From NCBI GenBank assembly GCA_937893155.1, contig CALBGU010000226.1, positions 1 through 13,452 of the forward strand: a stretch of 13,452 bases of DNA. The letters are read 5' to 3'. Below, piece by piece: positions 5,758-13,452 of this stretch. Below the pieces are notes generated by a model. It ran no database searches, was not told the origin of the DNA, and saw nothing but the letters and a program-made list of their open reading frames with translations. Positions within the stretch are counted from its first letter, which is position 1. Each line of letters begins with the position of its first letter. The position numbers and the translations under genes are program-made. Origin of the DNA: an uncultured Treponema sp. (GTDB taxonomy: Bacteria > Spirochaetota > Spirochaetia > Treponematales > Treponemataceae).

Positions 5758-7893
5758 ATGGATAATTTGACGGTATCTACAGGGAAAGCATATCCTTTTG
5801 GTGCTTCTGTTTGTAAAGATGGCGTGAATTTTGCAGTCTACAGCAGGCACGCAACTTCGATTACGCTGGAACTTTATGAAAATGAAAGCGATTCGCTTCC
5901 TGCACTTTCTTATACATTAACTCCTGAAAACAATAGAACGGGCGATGTTTGGCATATATTTGTGGCGGGATTGTCCGCTGGTGCTTTGTATACATACCGC
6001 GTGGCAGGTCCGTTTGAGCCGCGCGAGGGGCATCGCTTTGATGAAAAACAGGTTCTTCTTGACCCGTATGCAAAGGCTTTGACCGCAGAATCGATATTTG
6101 CGAATATTCCTCACGGCTATACTGTTGTGCAGGACAAAATGGATATAGAACTTGAAAAGCCGAATAAATTCAAAAAATTCCCGAAATGCGTTGTGATTGA
6201 CAATGACTGTTACGACTGGGAAGGCGATAAACCGCTGAATATTCCGCTTTCGCGCTCGATTATCTATGAAGTGCATCTAAAGGGCTTCACGGCTTCTCAG
6301 TCTTCTCAAGTGAACTCAAAAGGCACATACAAAGGTATGATAGAGAAAATCCCGTATTTGAAAAAACTGGGAATTACATCTGTTGAGTTGCTGCCTGTTT
6401 TTGAGTTTGATGAGAGCGAAAACGGAAACATAAACCCGCGCACGGGAGAGAGATTAAAGAATTATTGGGGCTACAGCACGATTTCTTTTTTCGCGCCAAA
6501 GGCTTCGTATGCCGAAGATAAAACGCCTGGCGGCTGTGTGAATGAGTTTAAAGATATGGTAAAAGCATTCCACAAAGAAGGCATAGAGGTTATTCTTGAC
6601 GTTGTGTATAACCACACGGCAGAGGGAAACGAACACGGTGTAACGCTCAATTTCCGCGGTTTTGACAACAGCATTTTCTATCATCTGGTAGGCAATCATA
6701 AAGAATACTATATGAACTATTCTGGGTGCGGAAACACGGTGAATTGCAATCAGCCTGTTGTGAGTGCATTTATCTTGCAAAGCCTGCGCTATTGGGTTAC
6801 AGAAATGCACATTGACGGATTCCGTTTCGACCTCGGCTCTGTGTTGTCGCGTGGGCAAAACGGCGAAGTCTTGCGCTGGGCTCCGCTTCTTGACCAAATT
6901 GACCAAGACCCCATTTTGCGCAGCACAAAGATTATCTCTGAACCGTGGGACGCAGGGGGAGCTTACCAAGTTGGTAGTTTCTTCGGCGACCGCTGGTGTG
7001 AATGGAACGACCGTTATCGCGACGACATCAGAAAGTTTTGGCGCGGCGATGATTTTACCGCAACGCAGGCAGCAACGCGAATTGCGGGTTCGAGCGACAT
7101 TTATGCGGGAAGCGGGCGAAAACCGTATCATTCGATAAACTTTGTGTCTTGCCACGACGGATTCACGCTTAACGATGTGGTGAGCTATTGCAACAAGCAC
7201 AATGAGCAGAACGGCGAGGGCAATCGCGACGGCTCAGACAACAACAACAGCTATAATTACGGCTATGAGGGTGTGTGTCAAAACAAGAAGATAGAAGCAA
7301 AGCGAATGTTGCAGATAAGGAACTTTATTTTAACTCTCCTTATTTCGCAAGGTACGCCTATGCTTTTGGGCGGAGATGAGTTCCGTCGCACGCAAGACGG
7401 TAATAACAACGCCTATTGTCAAGATAATGAAATATCGTGGTTTAATTGGGAACTGGAAAAAGAAAATGCGCCGCTTGTCGAGTTTACAAGGCGAGCGATT
7501 GCATTGAGAAAAAATCACGGGGTATTCCGCCGAACTGAGTTCTTTAAGGGTGGAAGCGAAAACGGAGCAGATATATGCTGGTACACAAGAGAGGGAACTA
7601 TTCCTGATTGGAACAAGGTTTCTCATTTCTTGGCTTTTAGACTAAACGGCTCTGTTGTTGTAGATGAAGAAAAGAAAGGTGATAATGATTTTTATGTAAT
7701 GGCGAATACAGATGTTCATGACGCTGTTGCTATTTTGCCGTTGCCTCCAATAAATACACAGTGGTATCGTGTTGCTGATACTTCTATTGCGGGCGATGAT
7801 GCAATTCGTGAAGAGGGAAATGAAGAGGCTCTTCCGTCGCAAAAAAGGTACGTTGTGCCGTCTTCTAGTTTGGTTGTACTTGTTGCAAAGTAA
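5758..7893 (+). CDS. glgX: Glycogen debranching enzyme (isoamylase type, GH13)
   Basis: A 711-residue cytoplasmic enzyme that hydrolyses alpha-1,6 branch points in glycogen, preferentially the short stubs left by phosphorylase. An N-terminal CBM48-like domain (about 10-110, KAYPFGASVCKDGVNFAVYS) leads into the GH13 barrel. The GH13 motifs are in order: DVVYNH (D281-H286), FRFDLGS with nucleophile D358, ISEPWD with acid/base E395, and SCHDGFTLND with H466 and D467. The sequence NKHNEQNGEGNRDG after the last motif is typical of GlgX/TreX enzymes rather than pullulanases. Length fits the family. The ATG at 5758 is the first in frame and has no ribosome-binding site; the promoter -10 ends 8 bases before it, so the message is probably leaderless. 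glgP follows 21 bases after the stop, and the two enzymes act in turn on the same polymer. Isoamylase with broader branch preference is the main alternative. Confidence 0.93.
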   Translation: MDNLTVSTGKAYPFGASVCKDGVNFAVYSRHATSITLELYENESDSLPALSYTLTPENNRTGDVWHIFVAGLSAGALYTYRVAGPFEPREGHRFDEKQVLLDPYAKALTAESIFANIPHGYTVVQDKMDIELEKPNKFKKFPKCVVIDNDCYDWEGDKPLNIPLSRSIIYEVHLKGFTASQSSQVNSKGTYKGMIEKIPYLKKLGITSVELLPVFEFDESENGNINPRTGERLKNYWGYSTISFFAPKASYAEDKTPGGCVNEFKDMVKAFHKEGIEVILDVVYNHTAEGNEHGVTLNFRGFDNSIFYHLVGNHKEYYMNYSGCGNTVNCNQPVVSAFILQSLRYWVTEMHIDGFRFDLGSVLSRGQNGEVLRWAPLLDQIDQDPILRSTKIISEPWDAGGAYQVGSFFGDRWCEWNDRYRDDIRKFWRGDDFTATQAATRIAGSSDIYAGSGRKPYHSINFVSCHDGFTLNDVVSYCNKHNEQNGEGNRDGSDNNNSYNYGYEGVCQNKKIEAKRMLQIRNFILTLLISQGTPMLLGGDEFRRTQDGNNNAYCQDNEISWFNWELEKENAPLVEFTRRAIALRKNHGVFRRTEFFKGGSENGADICWYTREGTIPDWNKVSHFLAFRLNGSVVVDEEKKGDNDFYVMANTDVHDAVAILPLPPINTQWYRVADTSIAGDDAIREEGNEEALPSQKRYVVPSSSLVVLVAK

Positions 7894-7914
7894 GTTGCAA
7901 AGAAGGAGTTATAT

Positions 7915-10365
7915 ATGATTTTTAACGCAGAGAAATTTCGTGCGAACTTAACAGACCGCCTGAGCCGTCAGTACGGAAAGGATTTGTCTCAGGCAAATAT
8001 GCACGATTTGTATGATGCGGTTGCCGCTTCTGTTATGGAAACGACGGTTATGCCGAATTGGATGAAGACGCGCAAGGTCTACGATGCAGAGCCGACACGC
8101 CATGTCTATTATCTTTCAGCAGAGTTTTTGATGGGGCGCGCGCTTTCAAACAACCTCATCAACACACAGATTAAAGACGAAGTTGTCAAGGTGTTGAACG
8201 ACATCAACGTAAATCTTGACCTCGTGGAAGATGAAGAGCCTGATGCAGGTTTGGGAAACGGCGGTCTTGGTCGCCTTGCAGCCTGCTTCCTCGACAGCCT
8301 TGCAACACTGAGCTATCCTGCGGTTGGATACGGAATCCGCTATGAATACGGTATGTTCGAGCAGCACATTGAGAACGGCTATCAGGTTGAGTATCCTGAC
8401 AACTGGCTCAAGCACCGCGACCCGTGGGAAATCAAACGCAGCGACCTTGCAGTTACCGTGCGCTTTGGCGGACACATCGCATACGGAAAATCACCAGACG
8501 GACACGACCGCTTTTATATCGCAGATGCAGAGGAAGTTACCGCAACTCCGTATGATATGCCAATCGTCGGCTATGGAAACAACACGGTAAATACATTGCG
8601 CTTGTGGCAGGCAAGTTCTCCAAATGGATTTGACCTCCAGCTTTTCAATGATATGCAGTATAACCGCGCTGTCGAAAAGCAGAACAGTGCAGAAAACGTC
8701 AGCCGCGTTCTCTATCCGAACGACAACGGTCCGAGCGGAAAGGCGTTGCGCTTGAAGCAGCAGTATTTCTTTACGAGCGCGTCTTTGCAGGATATGCTTC
8801 ACCGCTTTGTAAACCTTTACGGCACAGACTTCAAAAAGTTCCCGCAGTTGCACGTTATCCAGCTTAACGACACGCACCCTGTTGTCGCAATTCCTGAAAT
8901 GATGCGTCTTTTGATGGACGAATACGGCTTGGGCTGGGACGATTCTTGGGACGTGGTTACGAAGTCTTTTGCATACACCAACCATACCATTCTTGCAGAA
9001 GCTCTTGAAAAGTGGCCTATCGACATCTTCCAAGGCTTGCTTCCTCGCATTTACCAGATTGTTGAGGAAATCAACCGCCGTTTCTCAATCGAACTTCGCG
9101 CGAAATTCCCCGGCGATTACAACAAGCAGAATCGTATGTCGATTATCCGCAACGGAAAAATCCACATGGCAAGCCTTGCTATTCACGCGGGCTTCAGCGT
9201 CAACGGTGTTGCAGAACTTCACACGAAAATCCTCAAGGAACAGGAACTCAAGGACTGGGCGGAACTCTATCCTGCGAAGTTCAACAACAAGACAAACGGC
9301 GTTACACAGCGCAGATGGCTTCTTTGCTCTAACCCAGAGCTTGCCGATTTCATCACGAAGAGAATCGGACACGGTTGGGAAACAGAGCTTTCAAAGCTCA
9401 AGGAACTCGAAAAGTATCTTGACGACGATGCTTCTCTGCAGGAACTTGCCGACATCAAGGCGCGCAACAAGGAAAAACTCGCCGAGTACCTCAAGCACTC
9501 ACAGAATGAGTTCCTTGACCCAGAAAGCATTTTTGATGTGCAGGTAAAGCGTTTGCACGAGTACAAGCGACAGCTTTTGAACGTGTTGCACATTATGTAT
9601 TTGTACAACCGCATTATCGAAGACCCGACATACAATCCGCCAGCACGCACGTTTATCTTTGGTGCAAAGGCTGCTTCGGGCTATCGCCGCGCAAAGAGCA
9701 TCATCAAGCTCATCAACACAGTGGCAGAGAAAATCAATAACGACCGCCGCGTTCGCGGAAAATTGCGTGTTGTGTTTGTGGAGAACTACCGCGTGTCTGT
9801 TGCCGAGAAGATTTATCCTGCAGCGGATATTTCCGAGCAGATTTCAACAGCGGGAAAAGAGGCGTCAGGTACAAGCAATATGAAGTTTATGCTCAACGGC
9901 GCGCTCACACTCGGCACGCTTGACGGCGCGAACATCGAGATTGCGGAAGAAGCGGGCAAAGACAACTGCTTTATCTTCGGTTTGACCGCGGACGAAATCG
10001 CGAAAATCGAGGCGGAGCACAGCTACAATCCTCAGAAGTATCTTGACCGCAATCCGCTTCTTGAAAAGGTCGTGGAACAGCTTGTGGACGGCACTTATGA
10101 CCCGACTCGCCAGATTTTCAAGGAATTGCACGATTCTTTGGTGTACGGTGTTGAAGGACAGCGCCCTGACGTGTATTATCTGCTCGCCGACTTTGACGAC
10201 TATGTACGCGCACAGGAAGAGGTTGCTGCTGCATATTCCGACAAGAAAGCGTGGGCAAGAAAAGCACTCATCAATATTGCAAACGCCGGCAAGTTCAGCT
10301 CTGACCGCACGATTGAAGAATACGTCGCGGACATCTGGAAGCTCAAGAAGACGGTTATTGAATAA
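7915..10365 (+). CDS. glgP: Glycogen/maltodextrin phosphorylase
   Basis: An 816-residue GT35 enzyme that splits terminal alpha-1,4 glucosyl units of glycogen or maltodextrins with phosphate to give glucose-1-phosphate, using pyridoxal phosphate. The cofactor lysine is K657 in GTSNMKFMLNG, inside the conserved block from EASGTSNMKF to GTLDGANIEI. Other hallmarks are AEFLMGRALSNNL near the N-terminus, the glycine-rich GLGNGGLGRLAACFLDS, LNDTHP, the block TNGVTQRRWL, and VKRLHEYKRQLLN. Length is that of the bacterial family; I see no sign of the extra N-terminal regulatory segments of animal enzymes. Translation starts at ATG 7915, with AAGGAG six bases upstream, in contrast to the unled glgX start. 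It is cotranscribed with glgX and followed by a strong hairpin terminator. Sequence alone does not separate glycogen from maltodextrin preference; the glgX partner favours glycogen. Confidence 0.96.
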   Translation: MIFNAEKFRANLTDRLSRQYGKDLSQANMHDLYDAVAASVMETTVMPNWMKTRKVYDAEPTRHVYYLSAEFLMGRALSNNLINTQIKDEVVKVLNDINVNLDLVEDEEPDAGLGNGGLGRLAACFLDSLATLSYPAVGYGIRYEYGMFEQHIENGYQVEYPDNWLKHRDPWEIKRSDLAVTVRFGGHIAYGKSPDGHDRFYIADAEEVTATPYDMPIVGYGNNTVNTLRLWQASSPNGFDLQLFNDMQYNRAVEKQNSAENVSRVLYPNDNGPSGKALRLKQQYFFTSASLQDMLHRFVNLYGTDFKKFPQLHVIQLNDTHPVVAIPEMMRLLMDEYGLGWDDSWDVVTKSFAYTNHTILAEALEKWPIDIFQGLLPRIYQIVEEINRRFSIELRAKFPGDYNKQNRMSIIRNGKIHMASLAIHAGFSVNGVAELHTKILKEQELKDWAELYPAKFNNKTNGVTQRRWLLCSNPELADFITKRIGHGWETELSKLKELEKYLDDDASLQELADIKARNKEKLAEYLKHSQNEFLDPESIFDVQVKRLHEYKRQLLNVLHIMYLYNRIIEDPTYNPPARTFIFGAKAASGYRRAKSIIKLINTVAEKINNDRRVRGKLRVVFVENYRVSVAEKIYPAADISEQISTAGKEASGTSNMKFMLNGALTLGTLDGANIEIAEEAGKDNCFIFGLTADEIAKIEAEHSYNPQKYLDRNPLLEKVVEQLVDGTYDPTRQIFKELHDSLVYGVEGQRPDVYYLLADFDDYVRAQEEVAAAYSDKKAWARKALINIANAGKFSSDRTIEEYVADIWKLKKTVIE

Positions 10366-10405
10366 GGCTGTAAAAGACTTTTTAATTCGCTCTATTTGAG
10401 ATAGC

Positions 10406-10449
10406 AAAAGGCACGGTTTACTTTTTATCGGTAAGCTGTGCCTTTTTTT
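10406..10449 (+). terminator. Terminator of glgX-glgP, probably bidirectional
   Basis: GGCACGGTTTAC (10410-10421) pairs with GTAAGCTGTGCC (10431-10442), 12 pairs including two G-U, around a 9-base loop. Seven T follow (10443-10449) for the plus strand, and AAAA (10406-10409) before the stem gives a shorter T run on the minus strand. It lies 44 bases after the glgP stop and 12 bases beyond the stop of the converging esterase gene, so it can end both messages. Confidence 0.88.
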
Positions 10450-10461
10450 GTGCATTAGCTT

Positions 10462-11313
10462 TTAGCAGTTTGGATTAGGTACTCTAAGAGCGATTGACGG
10501 TTCTTTTGGATTGGCGATAACGAGGTTTTTGAAGCCCTCGTCTTTTGTCGCTAAATCGGTAACAAGCATATATGCAATTTGACTTGCACCGTAAGCATTC
10601 AAATGCGTTTTGTCCAGCGTACTTATATCGGGTGTATTCTGCGCTAAAAACAAAGTTGCTTTTTCACCAAGAGCTTTATACAGTTTCTTTGTATTCTCTG
10701 TTTGGTCTACAACGGTAACTCCGACTTCGCTTCCTAGCTCTCGAATTGCTTTCGGATAATCGCCTCCCTCATATTTTCCGCTTGTTTGTGTGATGTGAGC
10801 TGTAATGCCGCTGTAATCGCCCTCTGGACTATAGCGAACAATAGGCGTAACAAGAATAGGAATTGCATTTACGCTTTGTGCAAGTTTTACATAATGCTCA
10901 AAAAGAGAATACTTAAACGAGCCATTGCTCTCTTTAGAGCCATTAGGATTAGAGTAGCGCGCGTCTTCTAGCTTTTCATCGTTATGTCCAAAAGCAATGA
11001 TAAGATAGTCGCCTGCTCTTATATTTTCCTTGAGAATTGCGTAATTTTTTGCAGAGGAATAATCGGTAATAAAGCTGACAGATGAGCGACCGCTTACTGC
11101 AAGGTTAATAACGCAAGCCTTGTCTTTTTCAAGATAATCTTGCACCTTTGTACCAAAGCCGAATCGAGGAAGATAGCTCGTGTCGTTAAACGGGCTACCT
11201 GTTGAATCGCCTACAATAAACACGCGAACAATTTCTTGTTCTGTTGGAATGTAAAACTCTGTTACTGCTCTTTCTTCGCTTTTTTCGTTGGCAGCAATGT
11301 AATCTGTATTCAT
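10462..11313 (-). CDS. SGNH-type esterase, rhamnogalacturonan acetylesterase-like
   Basis: A 283-residue SGNH hydrolase. The four family blocks are in order: GDST with nucleophile S37, SGRSS with oxyanion-hole G75, GHND with N111, and DKTHLNAYGA with D234 and H237 completing the triad. GDST plus SGRS plus GHND plus DxTHxNxxGA is the wording of rhamnogalacturonan acetylesterases, which remove acetyl groups from pectin backbones; related enzymes deacetylate other sugars, so the substrate is open. No signal peptide is visible: the first 28 residues are charged and polar. It therefore looks cytoplasmic, which suggests action on imported oligosaccharides, or on another acetyl ester. ATG 11313 has no ribosome-binding site, and a TATAAT box ends 7 bases upstream, so the message is predicted to be leaderless. 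It converges on glgP and shares the terminator. No other pectin gene is seen here. Confidence 0.82.
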   Translation of the reverse strand: MNTDYIAANEKSEERAVTEFYIPTEQEIVRVFIVGDSTGSPFNDTSYLPRFGFGTKVQDYLEKDKACVINLAVSGRSSVSFITDYSSAKNYAILKENIRAGDYLIIAFGHNDEKLEDARYSNPNGSKESNGSFKYSLFEHYVKLAQSVNAIPILVTPIVRYSPEGDYSGITAHITQTSGKYEGGDYPKAIRELGSEVGVTVVDQTENTKKLYKALGEKATLFLAQNTPDISTLDKTHLNAYGASQIAYMLVTDLATKDEGFKNLVIANPKEPSIALRVPNPNC

Positions 11314-11320
11314 AAATACG

Positions 11321-11349
11321 ATTATACAGCCGTTTTTGACATCTGACTA
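11321..11349 (-). promoter_or_regulatory. Promoter of the SGNH esterase, predicted leaderless
   Basis: On the minus strand a perfect TATAAT (11326-11321) lies 17 bases after TAGTCA (11349-11344), a four-of-six -35. The predicted start is near 11314, one base ahead of the ATG at 11313. No Shine-Dalgarno sequence is present. Confidence 0.6.
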
Positions 11350-11372
11350 TGTAACTTCCTGCCACAGTTTTG

Positions 11373-11408
11373 AAAAATAAAAGGCATAGCCGAAACTATA
11401 CCTTTTAT
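11373..11408 (-). terminator. Intrinsic terminator of the chemoreceptor gene
   Basis: ATAAAAGGCATAG (11377-11389) pairs with CTATACCTTTTAT (11396-11408) with one mismatch and a 6-base loop. Read on the minus strand the stem is followed by more T (plus-strand A at 11373-11377). It lies 31 bases after the stop at 11440, and ahead of the esterase promoter. Confidence 0.78.
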
Positions 11409-11439
11409 GAAAGAGTCTATGTTTTTTCAAAAAATATGA

Positions 11440-13452
11440 TTAGACTTTGAAGAGGTCGATTTGCTCTCCTATTTTCTCGATAGACGCTTTTACCTCTTCG
11501 CTGTATCCAACAAGTGCATTGCTGGTTTCGCTGATTTCTCCAGCTCCCGTAGCCAATCTCTCCATTCTCGCTTTCATATCTGCCGTAACCGTCTGAAGCG
11601 TTTCAAGCTCTGAATTGATTTGCGTGTTTTGCTTAGACATCTCTTTTGAAGAGTTGTGAACATCAACCGTGCTGTCATTCATACTCTTGAGAGCCTCGCT
11701 AATCTGCTTAGAGCCTGCATTTTGTTCTTCCATTGCCGCTTTTATCTGCAAAACAAGCTCGTCAGTTTCCTTAATTCTGCCGCTCATAGCGTTGAGAGCT
11801 TCGCTTGATTCGGTTGAGGCTGTTACAACGGTAGAGATAGATTCTCGGATTTTGTCTAGTTGCTCTCCGATTGTAGCAGACTGTTCTGATGATGTTTCAG
11901 AGAGCTTTCTGATTTCATCGGCAACAACACTAAATCCTTTTCCTGCATCTCCTGCGTGAGCTGCTTCTATTGCCGCATTCATAGCCAAAAGGTTTGTTTG
12001 CTCAGCAATGGAAGAAATCGCCATATTCGCTTCTTGCAGCATTTGGCTTTGCTCTTCTATTTGCACAATGCGCTCATTTACTGCCTGTTGCTTTGTAAAG
12101 CCTCTTTTTGCGTCAGAAGCTAATGCATCAAAGCTCGCCGCCATCTTTTCTACAGATGTATTAACAGAGGTGATATTTCCTATCATCTCTTCAACAGCCG
12201 CGCTTGCCTGTGTTACTCCAGAGGCTTGGGAATCAATCATATTATCTAAGTTGTTGATGTTATCTGAAATGCCGTGTATTGCCCCGACGCTGTGGTCTAC
12301 GCTGGAAGTTTGCTCCATAATTTGGCTAGAGAGCTTATCAATGCGTTCGTTAAAGAGAGTCATTTTCTCTACAGTTTCATTCGAGCTGTGGAACATATTC
12401 TTTCCTGCGTCATAGAGATTAGCTTTAGAATCTTTTAATGTAGAAATAATCTCGTGCAGTTTTTCCAAGAATAGATTGAAATGAATGATGAGGTCTCCGA
12501 TTTCATCTCTAATGTACAAATTACTTCGCTTTGTGAGGTCGGCATCTCCTGTTTCTAGCTCTTTCAAGAAGTCTGTAACATTTTTTATGCGCCACATAAG
12601 CCAGCGAACGAAGCGATATGCAAGTAATACAAGGATAAGAACCGTAATGCACGTAAGAGGCAGAACGATTTTTACTGTTGCAACCGAAACCGCCTCTATT
12701 GCTTTCATCGACTTCATTGCAACACACATACCTGTAATTTTTGACCCCGATTTGAGCGGGAAGTATACGGTATAGAACTTTTTGCCTTTTATCAAAGTAA
12801 GTCCTTTGTATACAGAGCCAGATTCAAGAACGGTGTGAACTACATTTTGGTCGGTAACACGGGAATTGATAAGCTCTTGCATTGTAGACGACAGTCGTAC
12901 ATCGCCTTTCATAATGGTGCTTTCAACTCCGTAAGATGTTTTTATCATATTGACCGTGTTGTATTCTGAATTGTTGACCATATCGACACCCATAGTGATT
13001 GTGCCGACGATTTGACCTTGATAATGTATCGGGCGAGAGGTGAACAGAGCGTAATTAAAGCCGCCGATTTCGTCAAATGCGCTTGCCACCGTGCCAGAAA
13101 GGGCAGAACTCACAGCCGAAAGCGAAGAAAGATTTGTGCCTGCATTTATATTAACACCGCCGCCATTTATTACGTTGCCTTTTGTATCGGTAATTGCCAA
13201 AAAGCCGATAAAGATGTTTCTTTTTATTTCGTTTAGGGCTTCTGACAGTTGCAGAGTGTTTTCTAGGGCTGTTCCTTCTTGAATAGCGGGATTTAGCGCA
13301 ATAAGAGCTGTATACGAGCTTAATGATGTTTGCCAATCGGTGAACGTAGAGTTTATGCCGTTCGCGGTTGTTTCAAGACCTTCTTCTACATCTTTTGTCA
13401 TACCGTGATTGAATATGTTTAAGGTTAAACAAGTTCCGCCAAAAGTGCCTAA
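11440..13452 (-). CDS. Methyl-accepting chemotaxis protein, Cache-HAMP-MA (5' partial)
   Basis: A membrane chemoreceptor that senses small molecules outside the inner membrane and controls the CheA kinase. The frame stays open from the stop at 11440 to the window edge, beyond the first internal Met at 13401, so the N-terminus and first membrane helix are cut off. Numbering from that Met: a Cache-type sensing domain at about 20-235, including DTKGNVING, RPIHYQGQIVGTITMG and YGVESTIMKGDVRLSST; a membrane helix at 242-264; HAMP at about 265-320; and the cytoplasmic coiled coil to the end. The hairpin tip carries the invariant EQTNLLAMNAAIEAAHAG and GKGFSVVADEIRKLSE (467-501), where CheA and CheW bind. 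The C-terminus (IDLFKV) lacks a CheR-docking pentapeptide of the enteric kind. The ligand cannot be deduced; the YGVESTI...GDVRLSST pattern resembles single-Cache domains of the Cache_3 type. A terminator follows. Confidence 0.93.
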   Translation of the reverse strand, partial: LGTFGGTCLTLNIFNHGMTKDVEEGLETTANGINSTFTDWQTSLSSYTALIALNPAIQEGTALENTLQLSEALNEIKRNIFIGFLAITDTKGNVINGGGVNINAGTNLSSLSAVSSALSGTVASAFDEIGGFNYALFTSRPIHYQGQIVGTITMGVDMVNNSEYNTVNMIKTSYGVESTIMKGDVRLSSTMQELINSRVTDQNVVHTVLESGSVYKGLTLIKGKKFYTVYFPLKSGSKITGMCVAMKSMKAIEAVSVATVKIVLPLTCITVLILVLLAYRFVRWLMWRIKNVTDFLKELETGDADLTKRSNLYIRDEIGDLIIHFNLFLEKLHEIISTLKDSKANLYDAGKNMFHSSNETVEKMTLFNERIDKLSSQIMEQTSSVDHSVGAIHGISDNINNLDNMIDSQASGVTQASAAVEEMIGNITSVNTSVEKMAASFDALASDAKRGFTKQQAVNERIVQIEEQSQMLQEANMAISSIAEQTNLLAMNAAIEAAHAGDAGKGFSVVADEIRKLSETSSEQSATIGEQLDKIRESISTVVTASTESSEALNAMSGRIKETDELVLQIKAAMEEQNAGSKQISEALKSMNDSTVDVHNSSKEMSKQNTQINSELETLQTVTADMKARMERLATGAGEISETSNALVGYSEEVKASIEKIGEQIDLFKV

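Noticed and set aside
6454..7200. A 248-codon open frame antisense to glgX
   Set aside because: It shadows a strongly conserved enzyme gene, has no ribosome-binding site, and resembles no family I know.
9865..10455. A 196-codon open frame antisense to the end of glgP
   Set aside because: It begins inside the terminator region and mirrors the conserved C-terminus of phosphorylase; no coding features of its own.
13399..13401. Met at 13401 as the start of the chemoreceptor
   Set aside because: The frame stays open to the window edge and the protein would lack its first membrane helix, so the true start is outside the window.

Overview
The window looks like a chromosomal segment of a spirochaete, most likely a host-associated Treponema. 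The grounds are a large SpII-type lipoprotein, a Cache/HAMP chemoreceptor, a rubredoxin-first ('reverse') rubrerythrin beside a PerR-type regulator (the peroxide defence of an anaerobe), and a glycogen-breakdown pair. The genus is an inference from gene content and style, not from a marker gene. No rRNA, tRNA, insertion sequence or CRISPR array was seen.

Layout. (1) 1-1274, plus strand: the last codons of an ABC-transporter ATPase, then after 9 bases a secreted GH18-type glycosidase on a TTG start. (2) 1275-1596: no gene. It holds an array of 42-bp units, each able to fold as a 34-nt hairpin, and then the intrinsic terminator of the next, minus-strand, gene. (3) 5533 down to 1597, minus strand: reverse rubrerythrin, then a PerR-like regulator, then a 923-residue lipoprotein made almost wholly of about 26 ankyrin repeats. 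A strong sigma70-type promoter with a perfect 18-bp palindrome just downstream lies ahead of rubrerythrin. (4) 5758-10365, plus strand: glycogen debranching enzyme (glgX) and glycogen phosphorylase (glgP), 21 bp apart, ending in a hairpin terminator that probably also serves the converging gene. (5) 11313 down to 10462, minus strand: a leader-peptide-less SGNH esterase of the rhamnogalacturonan acetylesterase type. (6) Window end down to 11440, minus strand: a Cache-HAMP methyl-accepting chemotaxis protein whose N-terminus is cut by the window edge.

How it fits together. GlgP releases glucose-1-phosphate from glycogen or maltodextrin outer chains and GlgX removes the limit branches, so the pair is a complete degradation module with no synthesis genes beside it. 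Rubrerythrin would remove peroxide in the cytoplasm and the PerR-like protein is the obvious candidate to control it through the palindrome. The ankyrin lipoprotein downstream may belong to the same response, since ankyrin proteins sit beside catalase genes in other bacteria.

The points most worth a second look are the bistable hairpin array with ten regularly spaced GAATTC sites, the PerR/rubrerythrin/ankyrin lipoprotein cluster with its operator, and two promoters (glgX and the esterase) whose -10 boxes sit so close to the ATG that the mRNAs are predicted to be leaderless.
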